The position numbers and the translations under genes are program-made. Below, in pieces: positions 6,716-15,937 of a DNA stretch of 28,704 nucleotides. Position 1 is the first letter of the stretch; each line of letters opens with the position of its first letter. Origin of the DNA: RSA11 sp965652565 (lineage in GTDB: Bacteria; Actinomycetota; Thermoleophilia; Solirubrobacterales; 70-9); the NCBI GenBank assembly GCA_965652565.1, contig CBFGWL010000033.1, positions 1 through 28,704 of the forward strand, written 5' to 3'. Under the pieces are notes generated by a model, which searched no databases, had not been told where the DNA came from, and saw nothing but the letters and a program-made list of their open reading frames with translations.

Positions 6716-9163
6716 GTGGCAAAGGCAACTAGTGCGGCAGGGAACCAGCCGGCGGACGAGCAGCAGGCCGCGGGCGACAACGGCTATTCCTCCCAGAACA
6801 TCACCGTCCTGCGTGGGCTTGATCCGGTCCGCAAGCGGCCGGGCATGTACATCGGGTCGACCGGGCCGCGCGGGCTGCATCACCTGGTCTACGAGGTCGT
6901 CGACAACTCCGTCGACGAGGCCCTCGCCGGCGCCTGCGACCACATCGAGATCACGATCCATCCGGACGACTCGATCACCGTCGTCGACAACGGCCGCGGC
7001 ATCCCGGTCGAGGAGCACCCGGAGGAGGGACGCTCGACCGCGGAGGTCGTGCTGACCGTCCTGCACGCCGGCGGCAAGTTCGGCGAGGGCGGCGGCTACA
7101 AGGTCTCGGGCGGCCTGCACGGCGTCGGCGTCTCGGTCGTGAACGCGCTCTCCCAGTCGCTGCGCCTCGAGGTGCGCCGCGACGGGCACGTGTGGACCCA
7201 GGAGTTCTCACGCGGCGAGCCCAAGGGCGACATCGTCAAGGGCGCCAAGACGAAGGAGACGGGCACGACGATCAGCTTCGCGCCCGACCCGGAGATCTTC
7301 GAGGAGATCAACTTCGACTACCAGACGCTCGCCGAACGCATGCGGGAGACCGCGTTCCTCACGCGCGGCCTGCGGATCGATCTGATCGACGAGCGCGGCT
7401 CGGGCGAGCGCGACACCTTCCACTACGAGGGCGGGATCGTGGACTTCGTCCACCACCTCAACGAGAACAAGGACCCGCTTCACCGCAAGACCGTCTTCTT
7501 CGAGAACGAGACCGACGAGGGCGCCGTCGAGGTCGCGATGCAGTGGAACTCCTCCTACCAGGAGTCGATCTTCTCGTTCGCCAACAACATCAACACGCAC
7601 GAGGGCGGCTCGCACCTCTCGGGCTTCCGGGCCGCGCTCACCCGGACGATCAACGCATACGCCCGCGAGAAGGGCCTGCTCAAGGAGAAGGACCCAAACC
7701 TCTCCGGTGAGGACGTCCGCGAGGGTCTCACCGCGGTCATCTCCGTGAAGCTCTCGGAGCCGCAGTTCGAGGGCCAGACGAAGACCAAGCTCGGCAACCC
7801 GCCGATCGAAGGCCTCGTCAAGGAGACCGTCAACCGCAAGCTGGGTGAGTTCCTCGAGGAGAACCCCGGCGACGCCCGGCGCATCGTGCAGAAGGCCGTC
7901 GACGCGGCCCGCGCCCGTGACGCGGCGCGCAAGGCGCGCGACCTCACCCGGCGCAAGTCGGCGCTCGAGAACTCCACGCTGCCCGGCAAGCTCGCCGACT
8001 GCACGGTGAAGGATCCGGCGCTCGCCGAGCTCTTCATCGTCGAGGGTGACTCCGCTGGTGGTTCCGCGAAGCAGGGCCGCGAGCGCTCCACGCAGGCCGT
8101 CCTGCCGCTGCGCGGCAAGATCATCAACGTCGAGAAGGCCCGTATCGACAAGGTCCTCTCGAACAACGAGATCCAGGCACTGATCACGGCGATCGGCACC
8201 GGCGTGCACGACGAGTTCAACCTCGAGGACGCGCGCTACCACAAGATCTGCCTGATGACCGACGCCGACGTGGACGGCGCGCACATCCGCACGCTCGTGC
8301 TCACCTTCCTCTACCGGCAGATGCCCGAGCTGATCGAGGCCGGTTACGTCTACATCGCCAAGCCGCCGCTCTACAAGCTCAAGTCCGGCAGCCGCGAGAC
8401 CTACATCGAGAAGGAATCGGAGCTCGAGGAGATGCTGCTCCGCGACCGCCTCGAGGACTTCACGGTCACCGACGCCGAGGGCTCCGAGCACAAGCTCACC
8501 GCGACGCGCTGGCAGCGGTTCGGCCGCAAGCTCAAGGAGTACGAGGGGTGGACGGACACGCTGCGCGCCGAGCACGGGCACGAGGTCCTGGCCTTTCTCA
8601 CCGAATCGCAGATCCTCGACGCCGGCGCTGCCACGCTCGCCGAGGTGCGCGAGGTGATCGAGGCTGAGGATCCCGAGGAGGAACCGTTCGAGACCGAGCT
8701 CGTGAGCGGGACCGACAGCGAGATCAACGTGAAGGCCACCCATCGCCGGAGCGGCCTGGCGCGGTTCTTCACGTTGAACGACGCGCTCTTCGCCTCACCG
8801 GACTACAAGCGGCTGGTCGACGTCCACAACGAGCTGCTCAAGCAGGTCGGGCGGCCGCCGTTCACGGTTCAGCTGAAGTCCAAGTCGAGGGTCGCCGAGT
8901 CGTTCTCAGCGCTCCGTGAGGAGGTGCTCAACCTGGCCAAGGAGGGTGTGACGCTCTCGCGCTTCAAGGGCCTGGGCGAGATGAACGCGGAGCAGCTCCG
9001 CGAAACGACCATGGACCCCGCCACGCGCACCCTGCAGCAGGTGACGATCGAGGACGCCGCAGCCGCCGAGCGCGTCTTCACCGAGCTCATGGGCGACAAG
9101 GTTGAGCCGCGCAAGCGGTTTATCGAGAAGCATGCGCAGGAGGTCCGCTTCCTCGATGTTTGA
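6716..9163 (+). CDS. gyrB: DNA gyrase subunit B, long form with C-terminal insertion
   Basis: GyrB is the ATPase subunit of DNA gyrase, which introduces negative supercoils. The 815-aa product has the GHKL ATPase (VVDNSVDEALAG; GGLHGVGVSVVNALS), a transducer region, and the TOPRIM centre with EGDSAGGS (E443) and DADVDGAH (D516-D520). The C-terminal RFKGLGEMN and ETTMDP blocks follow. Between about residues 565 and 735 lies an extra ~170-residue domain in the position of the insertion of the long, Escherichia coli-type GyrB. Many actinobacterial GyrB proteins (about 675 aa in Mycobacterium) lack it. The start is GTG with AGAGG 5 nt upstream. The first ~20 residues are a low-complexity extension. 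Confidence 0.95.
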   Translation: MAKATSAAGNQPADEQQAAGDNGYSSQNITVLRGLDPVRKRPGMYIGSTGPRGLHHLVYEVVDNSVDEALAGACDHIEITIHPDDSITVVDNGRGIPVEEHPEEGRSTAEVVLTVLHAGGKFGEGGGYKVSGGLHGVGVSVVNALSQSLRLEVRRDGHVWTQEFSRGEPKGDIVKGAKTKETGTTISFAPDPEIFEEINFDYQTLAERMRETAFLTRGLRIDLIDERGSGERDTFHYEGGIVDFVHHLNENKDPLHRKTVFFENETDEGAVEVAMQWNSSYQESIFSFANNINTHEGGSHLSGFRAALTRTINAYAREKGLLKEKDPNLSGEDVREGLTAVISVKLSEPQFEGQTKTKLGNPPIEGLVKETVNRKLGEFLEENPGDARRIVQKAVDAARARDAARKARDLTRRKSALENSTLPGKLADCTVKDPALAELFIVEGDSAGGSAKQGRERSTQAVLPLRGKIINVEKARIDKVLSNNEIQALITAIGTGVHDEFNLEDARYHKICLMTDADVDGAHIRTLVLTFLYRQMPELIEAGYVYIAKPPLYKLKSGSRETYIEKESELEEMLLRDRLEDFTVTDAEGSEHKLTATRWQRFGRKLKEYEGWTDTLRAEHGHEVLAFLTESQILDAGAATLAEVREVIEAEDPEEEPFETELVSGTDSEINVKATHRRSGLARFFTLNDALFASPDYKRLVDVHNELLKQVGRPPFTVQLKSKSRVAESFSALREEVLNLAKEGVTLSRFKGLGEMNAEQLRETTMDPATRTLQQVTIEDAAAAERVFTELMGDKVEPRKRFIEKHAQEVRFLDV

Positions 9164-9215
9164 GCCGCGGCATCACAGGCGCGGAGCCTGCAAACCGGCG
9201 CATCTCCGGGTCATC

Positions 9216-9264
9216 GGCCGGGGGCCTCGCTCACTTGCCCTTTCGCAAGCTCGCTTCGCCGGCC
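9216..9264 (+). promoter_or_regulatory. nested stem-loop in the gyrB-gyrA spacer
   Basis: In the 183-bp spacer, GGCCGG (9216-9221) can pair with CCGGCC (9259-9264). Inside it CTTGC (9234-9238) pairs with GCAAG (9245-9249). A further small hairpin CCCGT...ACGGG lies at about 9298-9314, just before the gyrA ribosome-binding site. No T-run follows, so readthrough from gyrB is expected. The role is unknown. Confidence 0.4.
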
Positions 9265-9330
9265 TCCCTGCGTCCCCCGACCTGCTTGCTTTTCGCGCCC
9301 GTTCGCGAGACGGGCTTGGGGTGGATGCTG

Positions 9331-9339
9331 AGGAGGTGA
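9331..9339 (+). promoter_or_regulatory. strong ribosome-binding site of gyrA
   Basis: AGGAGGTGA, a full match to the anti-Shine-Dalgarno complement, ends 7 nt before the ATG at 9347 and fixes that start. It is much stronger than the sites seen before dnaA, dnaN or recF. Confidence 0.8.
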
Positions 9340-9346
9340 CGCGCTG

Positions 9347-11908
<2,562 letters not shown>

Positions 11909-11924
11909 GCGGCTCCGAGGCACC

Positions 11925-11953
11925 GCGCGAGGCGCCCGGTGACCGGGTCGCGC
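11925..11953 (+). terminator. hairpin just after gyrA
   Basis: Sixteen bases after the gyrA stop, GCGCGA (11925-11930) pairs with TCGCGC (11948-11953), and inside it CCCGG (11935-11939) pairs with CCGGG (11943-11947) around TGA. It is very stable but has no T-run. It could be a non-canonical terminator or an mRNA 3' end stabiliser. Confidence 0.45.
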
Positions 11954-12045
11954 GAGCGTGCCCAGCGGCGTGCGGATAGGCCGCCCGGCGCCTGTGCTTC
12001 AATGGGATCACCGGAGAAAGGAGGTGGTCCTAATTCACATGCTTA

Positions 12046-12129
12046 ATGGGACTCCGGAGGTGTCGGAACACTAGGTCGGACCGTGCGCGCCGCCTGGTGG
12101 AATCCAAACCGGGCGCCGGCGTTCGTTGA
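12046..12129 (+). CDS. possible 27-residue basic peptide
   Basis: A short ORF begins at ATG 12046 and ends TGA at 12129. It reads MGLRRCRNTRSD and then a basic middle and Gly-rich end (KPGAGVR). It follows the very strong Shine-Dalgarno sequence at 12015-12030, but the distance from GGAGG to this ATG is about 21 nt, longer than ideal. A competing 11-residue frame starts at ATG 12039 (MLNGTPEVSEH), about 14 nt away. I recognise neither peptide. The strong SD is the only reason to consider translation, and the whole block may be non-coding. Confidence 0.25.
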   Translation: MGLRRCRNTRSDRARRLVESKPGAGVR

Positions 12130-12190
12130 GGCGGGAAGTCGTCCCACCCGCTGGCAATCACCGATCGCTTGAAAAGACGCATTAGTTCGC

Positions 12191-12226
12191 GCGAAGGGCC
12201 ACTCCTCGGGGTGGCCCTTCGCTTTG
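12191..12226 (+). terminator. strong intrinsic terminator
   Basis: GCGAAGGGCCAC (12191-12202) and GTGGCCCTTCGC (12211-12222) form a perfect 12-bp stem with an 8-nt loop. A short T-run (TTT) follows. It ends the candidate RNA at 12001-12190 and insulates the next gene, whose GTG lies 23 nt after the stem. Confidence 0.75.
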
Positions 12227-12245
12227 CCGCTACCGTGGTGCGGCC

Positions 12246-13136
12246 GTGATTCACGTCGCCACAGTCCATTTCCGTGACGAGCGCTGGGTCGAGCCCCAGC
12301 TGCGCTACCTCGAGCGCTTCGCGGATGAAGAGGTGCGCGTCTACGCGTTCCTCAACGGCTCGGGCCCGCGCCGCCATGCCGAGCGCTTCTTCTACTCGTC
12401 TTCCGAACCGATCCGCGCGCATGCCTACAAGCTCAACCTGCTGGCCGACGTGATCCGCTTCGCGGCCCCCGACCCCAACGACATCCTGTTGTTCCTCGAC
12501 GGGGATGCGTTCCCGCTCGCTCCGCTCGCGGCGACGCTGCGCCCGCGGCTCGCTGATCGCCCCCTGGTTGCGGTGCGCCGCGACGAGAACAACGGCTCGC
12601 CCTTCCCGCACCCGTGCTTCGCCGCCACCACCGTTGGCTTCTGGCACGAGATCGGCGGCACCTGGCACTCGGGCGACAAGCAGCACTGGACCGACCCGGC
12701 GGGTCGCAAGCTCACCGACGTGGGCGCCAACCTGCTCACGATCCTCCAGGAGAACCAGGTCCGCTGGCACCCGCTTCTGCGCTCGAACACCCGCGAGCGC
12801 CATCCCCTGCACTACGCCGTCTACGGAGACGAGCGCGAGCCGGCGATCGCCTATCACCACGGCGCCGGTTTCGGCGCCCGTCCCGGCCGGGCGCTCAAGT
12901 GGCAGGCGGGCCACACGGAGGCGCGCCGGTCTGCCCGCGCCCGCGTGCTGGACGCCCTGCCCCGCACCAAGCTCACCCGCAAGCTGCGCCGGCGCTACCA
13001 CCCGGTGCACCGCCTCAACCGCGAGCTCACCGCCGAGGTCGAGCGCATGGACGCCGAAGTGTTCGCCGAGCTCAACTCGGATCCCGAGTTCTGGCGGGCG
13101 TTCGTCGATCCGAAGCCGACCGCGCCCGCGCGCTAG
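12246..13136 (+). CDS. glycosyltransferase-like protein (GT-A type)
   Basis: This 296-aa soluble protein has no signal peptide. Its N-terminus (MIHVATVHFRDERWVEPQLRYLE) and an acidic LLFLDGDAFPL motif with Asp85 and Asp87 resemble nucleotide-sugar-dependent GT-A enzymes, in which a DxD pair holds the metal ion. A conserved-looking HPCFAATTVGFWHEIGGTW segment and a basic C-terminal part (about 215-260) follow. The start is GTG with no clear SD. A TACCGT hexamer ends 9 nt before it, so a leaderless transcript is possible. The gene stands alone and converges on the HNH gene with a 15-bp gap. Substrate and acceptor cannot be read from the sequence. Confidence 0.6.
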   Translation: MIHVATVHFRDERWVEPQLRYLERFADEEVRVYAFLNGSGPRRHAERFFYSSSEPIRAHAYKLNLLADVIRFAAPDPNDILLFLDGDAFPLAPLAATLRPRLADRPLVAVRRDENNGSPFPHPCFAATTVGFWHEIGGTWHSGDKQHWTDPAGRKLTDVGANLLTILQENQVRWHPLLRSNTRERHPLHYAVYGDEREPAIAYHHGAGFGARPGRALKWQAGHTEARRSARARVLDALPRTKLTRKLRRRYHPVHRLNRELTAEVERMDAEVFAELNSDPEFWRAFVDPKPTAPAR

Positions 13137-13151
13137 GCGAAGCCCTCCGAG

Positions 13152-13745
13152 TCAGGCGGCGAGCAGGTACTGCTCCCACGCGTCCGGTACGCGCGGGCTC
13201 GCGATGCGGATGAAGACGTTCGGGCCGGGCGGCTTGGGCGTCGTGCGCAGCGGCATCTGCGCCTCATCGGGCAGGCGGTTGCCCTTGCGCCGGTTGCAAG
13301 GCGCGCACGCGGCGACGATGTTGTCCCAGGCCGAGGTGCCTCCGCGGCTGCGCGGCACGACGTGGTCGACGGTGAGCCCGGTGGACTCACGGCCGCAGTA
13401 CTGGCAGGTGTAGGAGTCGCGGGCGAGCACGGCCTTGCGGGTGATCTTGCGGCGGTGCACGTCGCGCGGGACGCGCACGTAGCGCATCAGCCTGATCACG
13501 CAGGGCCGCTCCAGGCGCATGCGCTCGGAGCGCAGCACGCCGTCGGACGCTTCGAGCACCTCCGCGCGCGATTTCAGGACGAGCACGGTCGCGCGCCGCA
13601 CGGTGCAGACGTTGATGGGCTCGTAGCTGGCGTTCAAGACCAGGACGCGAGAGCCGGACGCGTGTTGGCGGCCGCCGTGCATCCGTCCGGCCAGCGAAAC
13701 GACGTTGGCGGGGAGTACGCCTGCGTCTGAGGCCGTATCGCCCAT
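13152..13745 (-). CDS. HNH endonuclease family protein
   Basis: The 197-aa product carries a complete zinc-bound HNH fold in its second half. It shows CQYCG (first Cys pair), TVDHVVPRSRGG (catalytic DH and structural residues) and a second pair in ACAPCNRRKGNR. The N-terminal half, VLVLNASYEPINVCTVRRA, with the following RYVRVPRDVHR, is typical of a widespread actinobacterial HNH family without a settled function. The chosen ATG (13745) lies 10 nt after a TAAAAT hexamer. ATG at 13682 (MHGGRQ) is an alternative start nearer the conserved region. It may be a stand-alone nuclease; no phage or toxin neighbours are seen. Confidence 0.8.
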   Translation of the reverse strand: MGDTASDAGVLPANVVSLAGRMHGGRQHASGSRVLVLNASYEPINVCTVRRATVLVLKSRAEVLEASDGVLRSERMRLERPCVIRLMRYVRVPRDVHRRKITRKAVLARDSYTCQYCGRESTGLTVDHVVPRSRGGTSAWDNIVAACAPCNRRKGNRLPDEAQMPLRTTPKPPGPNVFIRIASPRVPDAWEQYLLAA

Positions 13746-13755
13746 CGCCCCGCGG

Positions 13756-13761
13756 ATTTTA
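13756..13761 (-). promoter_or_regulatory. candidate -10 element of the HNH gene
   Basis: TAAAAT on the minus strand stands out in a very GC-rich setting and ends 10 nt before the ATG at 13745. A leader of only a few bases would result. No Shine-Dalgarno sequence fits between, supporting a leaderless or near-leaderless transcript. The -35 is weak. Confidence 0.45.
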
Positions 13762-13804
13762 AATGCCTGGCCTCCCGGTGAAAACGCCAGCCGGCGCAAA
13801 CGCG

Positions 13805-14659
13805 TCACGGAATGCCCCGCGCACCGACCGGATAGCTGCCCAGCACGCGGACGTCCTCGGCCTTCCCCCGCAGCGCTGCGAGCGCATCCGCGAGGGGCTG
13901 CTCGTCCTCGCGCCCTTCCGCATCGATGAAGAACAGATAGCGACCCAAGCCCCGGCGCAGCGGCCGTGACTCGATGCGCGTGAGGTTGATCCCCCGGCTC
14001 GAGAACTCGGTGAGTGCGTCCACCAGGGCGCCCGGGTGATCGGCGCCGAGCTCGGAGAAGAAGAACGTGGTGCGCCATGGGCCATCGCCGGCGGTGCGCT
14101 CGCCCTCGGGGGCGATCCAGACGAACCGCGTGACGTTCCCGGGCTCGTCCTCGATCCCTTCGCGCAGCACGACGCCGCCGTACATCTCGGCGGCGATGGC
14201 GGCGCCGATCGCGGCCCACGGCTGCCCGGCCTCGACGACCTCGCGTACCGCCTCCGCCGTGCTCGGGGCGGCGCGCACCGTTGCCCGAGGCAGCTCCGAG
14301 CGCAGGAACCGGGCGCACTGCGCGAGGGGCTGGGGGTGGCTCAACACGGCCCTGATCGCGCTCAGCTCGAGCTCCTGCGCCGCGATCAACGCGTGGTGGA
14401 CCGGGTGGTCGTGCTCGCCCACGATCGCGATGCCGCTTACGTCGAAGGCGAGCGCGTCCAGCGTGGGGCGCACCGTGCCCTCGATCGAGTTGTCGAAGGG
14501 GACGAGGGCCCGCTCGGCGACCCCGTCGGCCACCGCGCGCAGGGCGGCGTACACGGTGGGCTGGGGGAGCGGCTCGTAGCTGGCGCCGCCCGTGGCATCG
14601 CGCAGGGCATCCTCCGAGTGAGTCCCGGCGGGTCCGAGGAACGCGATACGGGTCGCCAT
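13805..14659 (-). CDS. pheA: prephenate dehydratase with ACT domain
   Basis: This enzyme converts prephenate to phenylpyruvate in phenylalanine biosynthesis. The 284-aa, chorismate-mutase-free form starts MATRIAFLGPAGTHSE. It shows the periplasmic-binding-protein-like catalytic domain with FDNSIEGTV, SHPQPLAQC and the catalytic TRF motif (NVTRFVWI, about 175-182). A C-terminal ACT domain (about 195-270, GALVDALTEFSSRGINLTRIESRP) follows; its ESRP block is the usual phenylalanine-feedback site. The glutamate of the common ENS motif is aspartate here (DNS). The gene lies 30 nt after the upstream membrane-protein gene and 59 nt before the HNH gene on the same strand. Confidence 0.94.
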   Translation of the reverse strand: MATRIAFLGPAGTHSEDALRDATGGASYEPLPQPTVYAALRAVADGVAERALVPFDNSIEGTVRPTLDALAFDVSGIAIVGEHDHPVHHALIAAQELELSAIRAVLSHPQPLAQCARFLRSELPRATVRAAPSTAEAVREVVEAGQPWAAIGAAIAAEMYGGVVLREGIEDEPGNVTRFVWIAPEGERTAGDGPWRTTFFFSELGADHPGALVDALTEFSSRGINLTRIESRPLRRGLGRYLFFIDAEGREDEQPLADALAALRGKAEDVRVLGSYPVGARGIP

Positions 14660-14689
14660 GCCGCGGGCGAACCTACAGGAACGGGCGCG

Positions 14690-15781
14690 CTACTCGAAGA
14701 TGATCGGGTAGGACGCGCTGTTGTTCTCGGAGATCTCCTCGCCGGGTACCGGCTGAACCACGACGGTGAGCACGAGCTCCTCGCCGGTGGGGACATCCCC
14801 TTCGATCGCGATTCTGGTCGAGCGGGATTGGCCGGGCGGGATCCGGCCGATGGTCGCGTCGCCCTGCAGCAGGACGCCGCCGCCGGCGAGCTCGTAGGAG
14901 ACGACCACGTCGCGCTCCGGGGTGTCGCCGCCGTTCAGCACGCTCACCTCGACCTCGGGCGACTGCGCCTGCACGGTCGTCGCTGAATCCGGGTTGAGGT
15001 CGACGTTGCCGGGCCGCATCGTCGTGCTCGCGATCTCGGTGCCGTGCACCCCGTCCCCGGCCGCCCCGGTGGCGCCGGCGATCCGCGCCATCGCGGCTCC
15101 GACCCCGAGCCGGTCGAGCCAGTTGGTCGGGTCGGTCAAAAAGACGCTCTGGGGCACCTCGCCCGAGATCTCCTCCTCCTCGAGCACCCGGATCATCTCG
15201 TCGCGCGCGCGCCGATAGAGCACGTCGCTGGCGAGCAACACCCGCATGCCCTCGACGATGCCGTCGATCGCCTGCGCGCGGCCGGTGCGCCCGAGCGCGT
15301 TGGGGATCTGGTTGGAGAGCGTGCGCATCGCCTCCGCGCGTAGCTCGTAGGCGAGCACGAGGTCGCTCTGCGCCTCGGAGAGCTGATCGGGCTGGTCGAG
15401 GCCCTGGGCGCGGCGTAACAGGTCATCGGCGGCGCCCCGGTATGAGCTGATCTGCGCCTGCAGCGAGTTGCCGGTGAGATCGCCGGGGTCGCTGAGCACG
15501 CCGAAGAACTCCTGCGAGAGCTGGTTGGTGTTGGCGACGAGCGCGGAGAGGTCGCGCAGGTAGTCGTCGAAGGCGCGCTCCTTGCGGGCGTTCAGGCAGC
15601 CCCGCACGGCCAGCAGCAGCAGGATCAGGATGAGGAGCCCGATGCCGAGCGCGATCAGCCGCCGGACGATGATCTCGCGGGAGGCCCCGCTCGGCCCGCG
15701 AGGGGGTCGCGGCCCGCGCGACCGGCGGGCGGTGCGCTGGCGCCGGGGAGGCGCTGGATCGTCGGCTTCGAAAAATTCCAC
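14690..15781 (-). CDS. single-pass membrane protein with extracellular helical and CARDB-like domains
   Basis: I recognise no named family over the full length of this 363-aa protein. It has a basic, Pro/Arg-rich cytoplasmic N-terminus (about 9-40) and one strong transmembrane segment (LIALGIGLLILILLLLAV, about 42-59). A helical region rich in charged residues follows (about 65-215). The C-terminal half (about 250-360) alternates short beta-like strands with Asn/Gly turns (VEVSVLNGGD, PPGQSRSTRIAI, PGEEISENNSASY) and resembles CARDB/Ig-like adhesion modules. The start is GTG at 15781. It is divergent from the first kinase across 156 bp, so an envelope-sensing role is conceivable but is inference only. 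Confidence 0.65.
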   Translation of the reverse strand: MEFFEADDPAPPRRQRTARRSRGPRPPRGPSGASREIIVRRLIALGIGLLILILLLLAVRGCLNARKERAFDDYLRDLSALVANTNQLSQEFFGVLSDPGDLTGNSLQAQISSYRGAADDLLRRAQGLDQPDQLSEAQSDLVLAYELRAEAMRTLSNQIPNALGRTGRAQAIDGIVEGMRVLLASDVLYRRARDEMIRVLEEEEISGEVPQSVFLTDPTNWLDRLGVGAAMARIAGATGAAGDGVHGTEIASTTMRPGNVDLNPDSATTVQAQSPEVEVSVLNGGDTPERDVVVSYELAGGGVLLQGDATIGRIPPGQSRSTRIAIEGDVPTGEELVLTVVVQPVPGEEISENNSASYPIIFE

Positions 15782-15937
15782 AGTCGACCGGAGCTCCGAA
15801 CGCTATCGCCCTCACTCCGTGCGCGGGAAGCTCACGCGTGAGCGTTGCCGTTGGACGTGAGTATGACCTCGCCGCCGGTCGCCTAAGCCACGGCCGGGGA
15901 GGATCGCGCCCGGGAACGCCGAAGGCGTCTAGCTGGA

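Larger units (their letters stand above)
12001..12226 (+). ncRNA. candidate structured small RNA or leader with 16S-complementary site
   Basis: No normal gene fits in 11909-12245. The stretch contains AGAAAGGAGGTGGTCC (12015-12030), which pairs with the 16S rRNA 3' end over 16 nt with one G-U pair. GGATCACC (12005-12012) can fold back on GGTGGTCC (12023-12030), leaving AGAAAGGA in the loop. A second stem is CGCCTGGT (12091-12098) with ACCGGGCG (12108-12115). A third, smaller one is GGGA/TCCC near 12138-12150. The block ends in a strong terminator (12191-12222). It could be a small RNA or the leader of a tiny ORF. I cannot assign it to a known RNA family. Confidence 0.5.

Noticed and set aside
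7208..8743. 511-residue minus-strand open frame opposite gyrB (and similar long frames opposite dnaA, gyrA and pstP)
   Set aside because: These are antisense shadows of strongly conserved genes in GC-rich DNA, with Leu/Val/Arg/Glu-rich composition and no motifs.
11909..12245. tRNA or rRNA gene after gyrA (tRNA-Ile/Ala often lie there)
   Set aside because: No cloverleaf, T-loop GTTCGANTC or CCA end was found. The 16S-like part is limited to the complement of the 3' tail.
12030..13010. 326-residue minus-strand open frame across the small RNA-like block and the glycosyltransferase-like gene
   Set aside because: It has no recognisable motif, conflicts with the terminator and with the DGD-containing plus-strand gene, and looks like a shadow.
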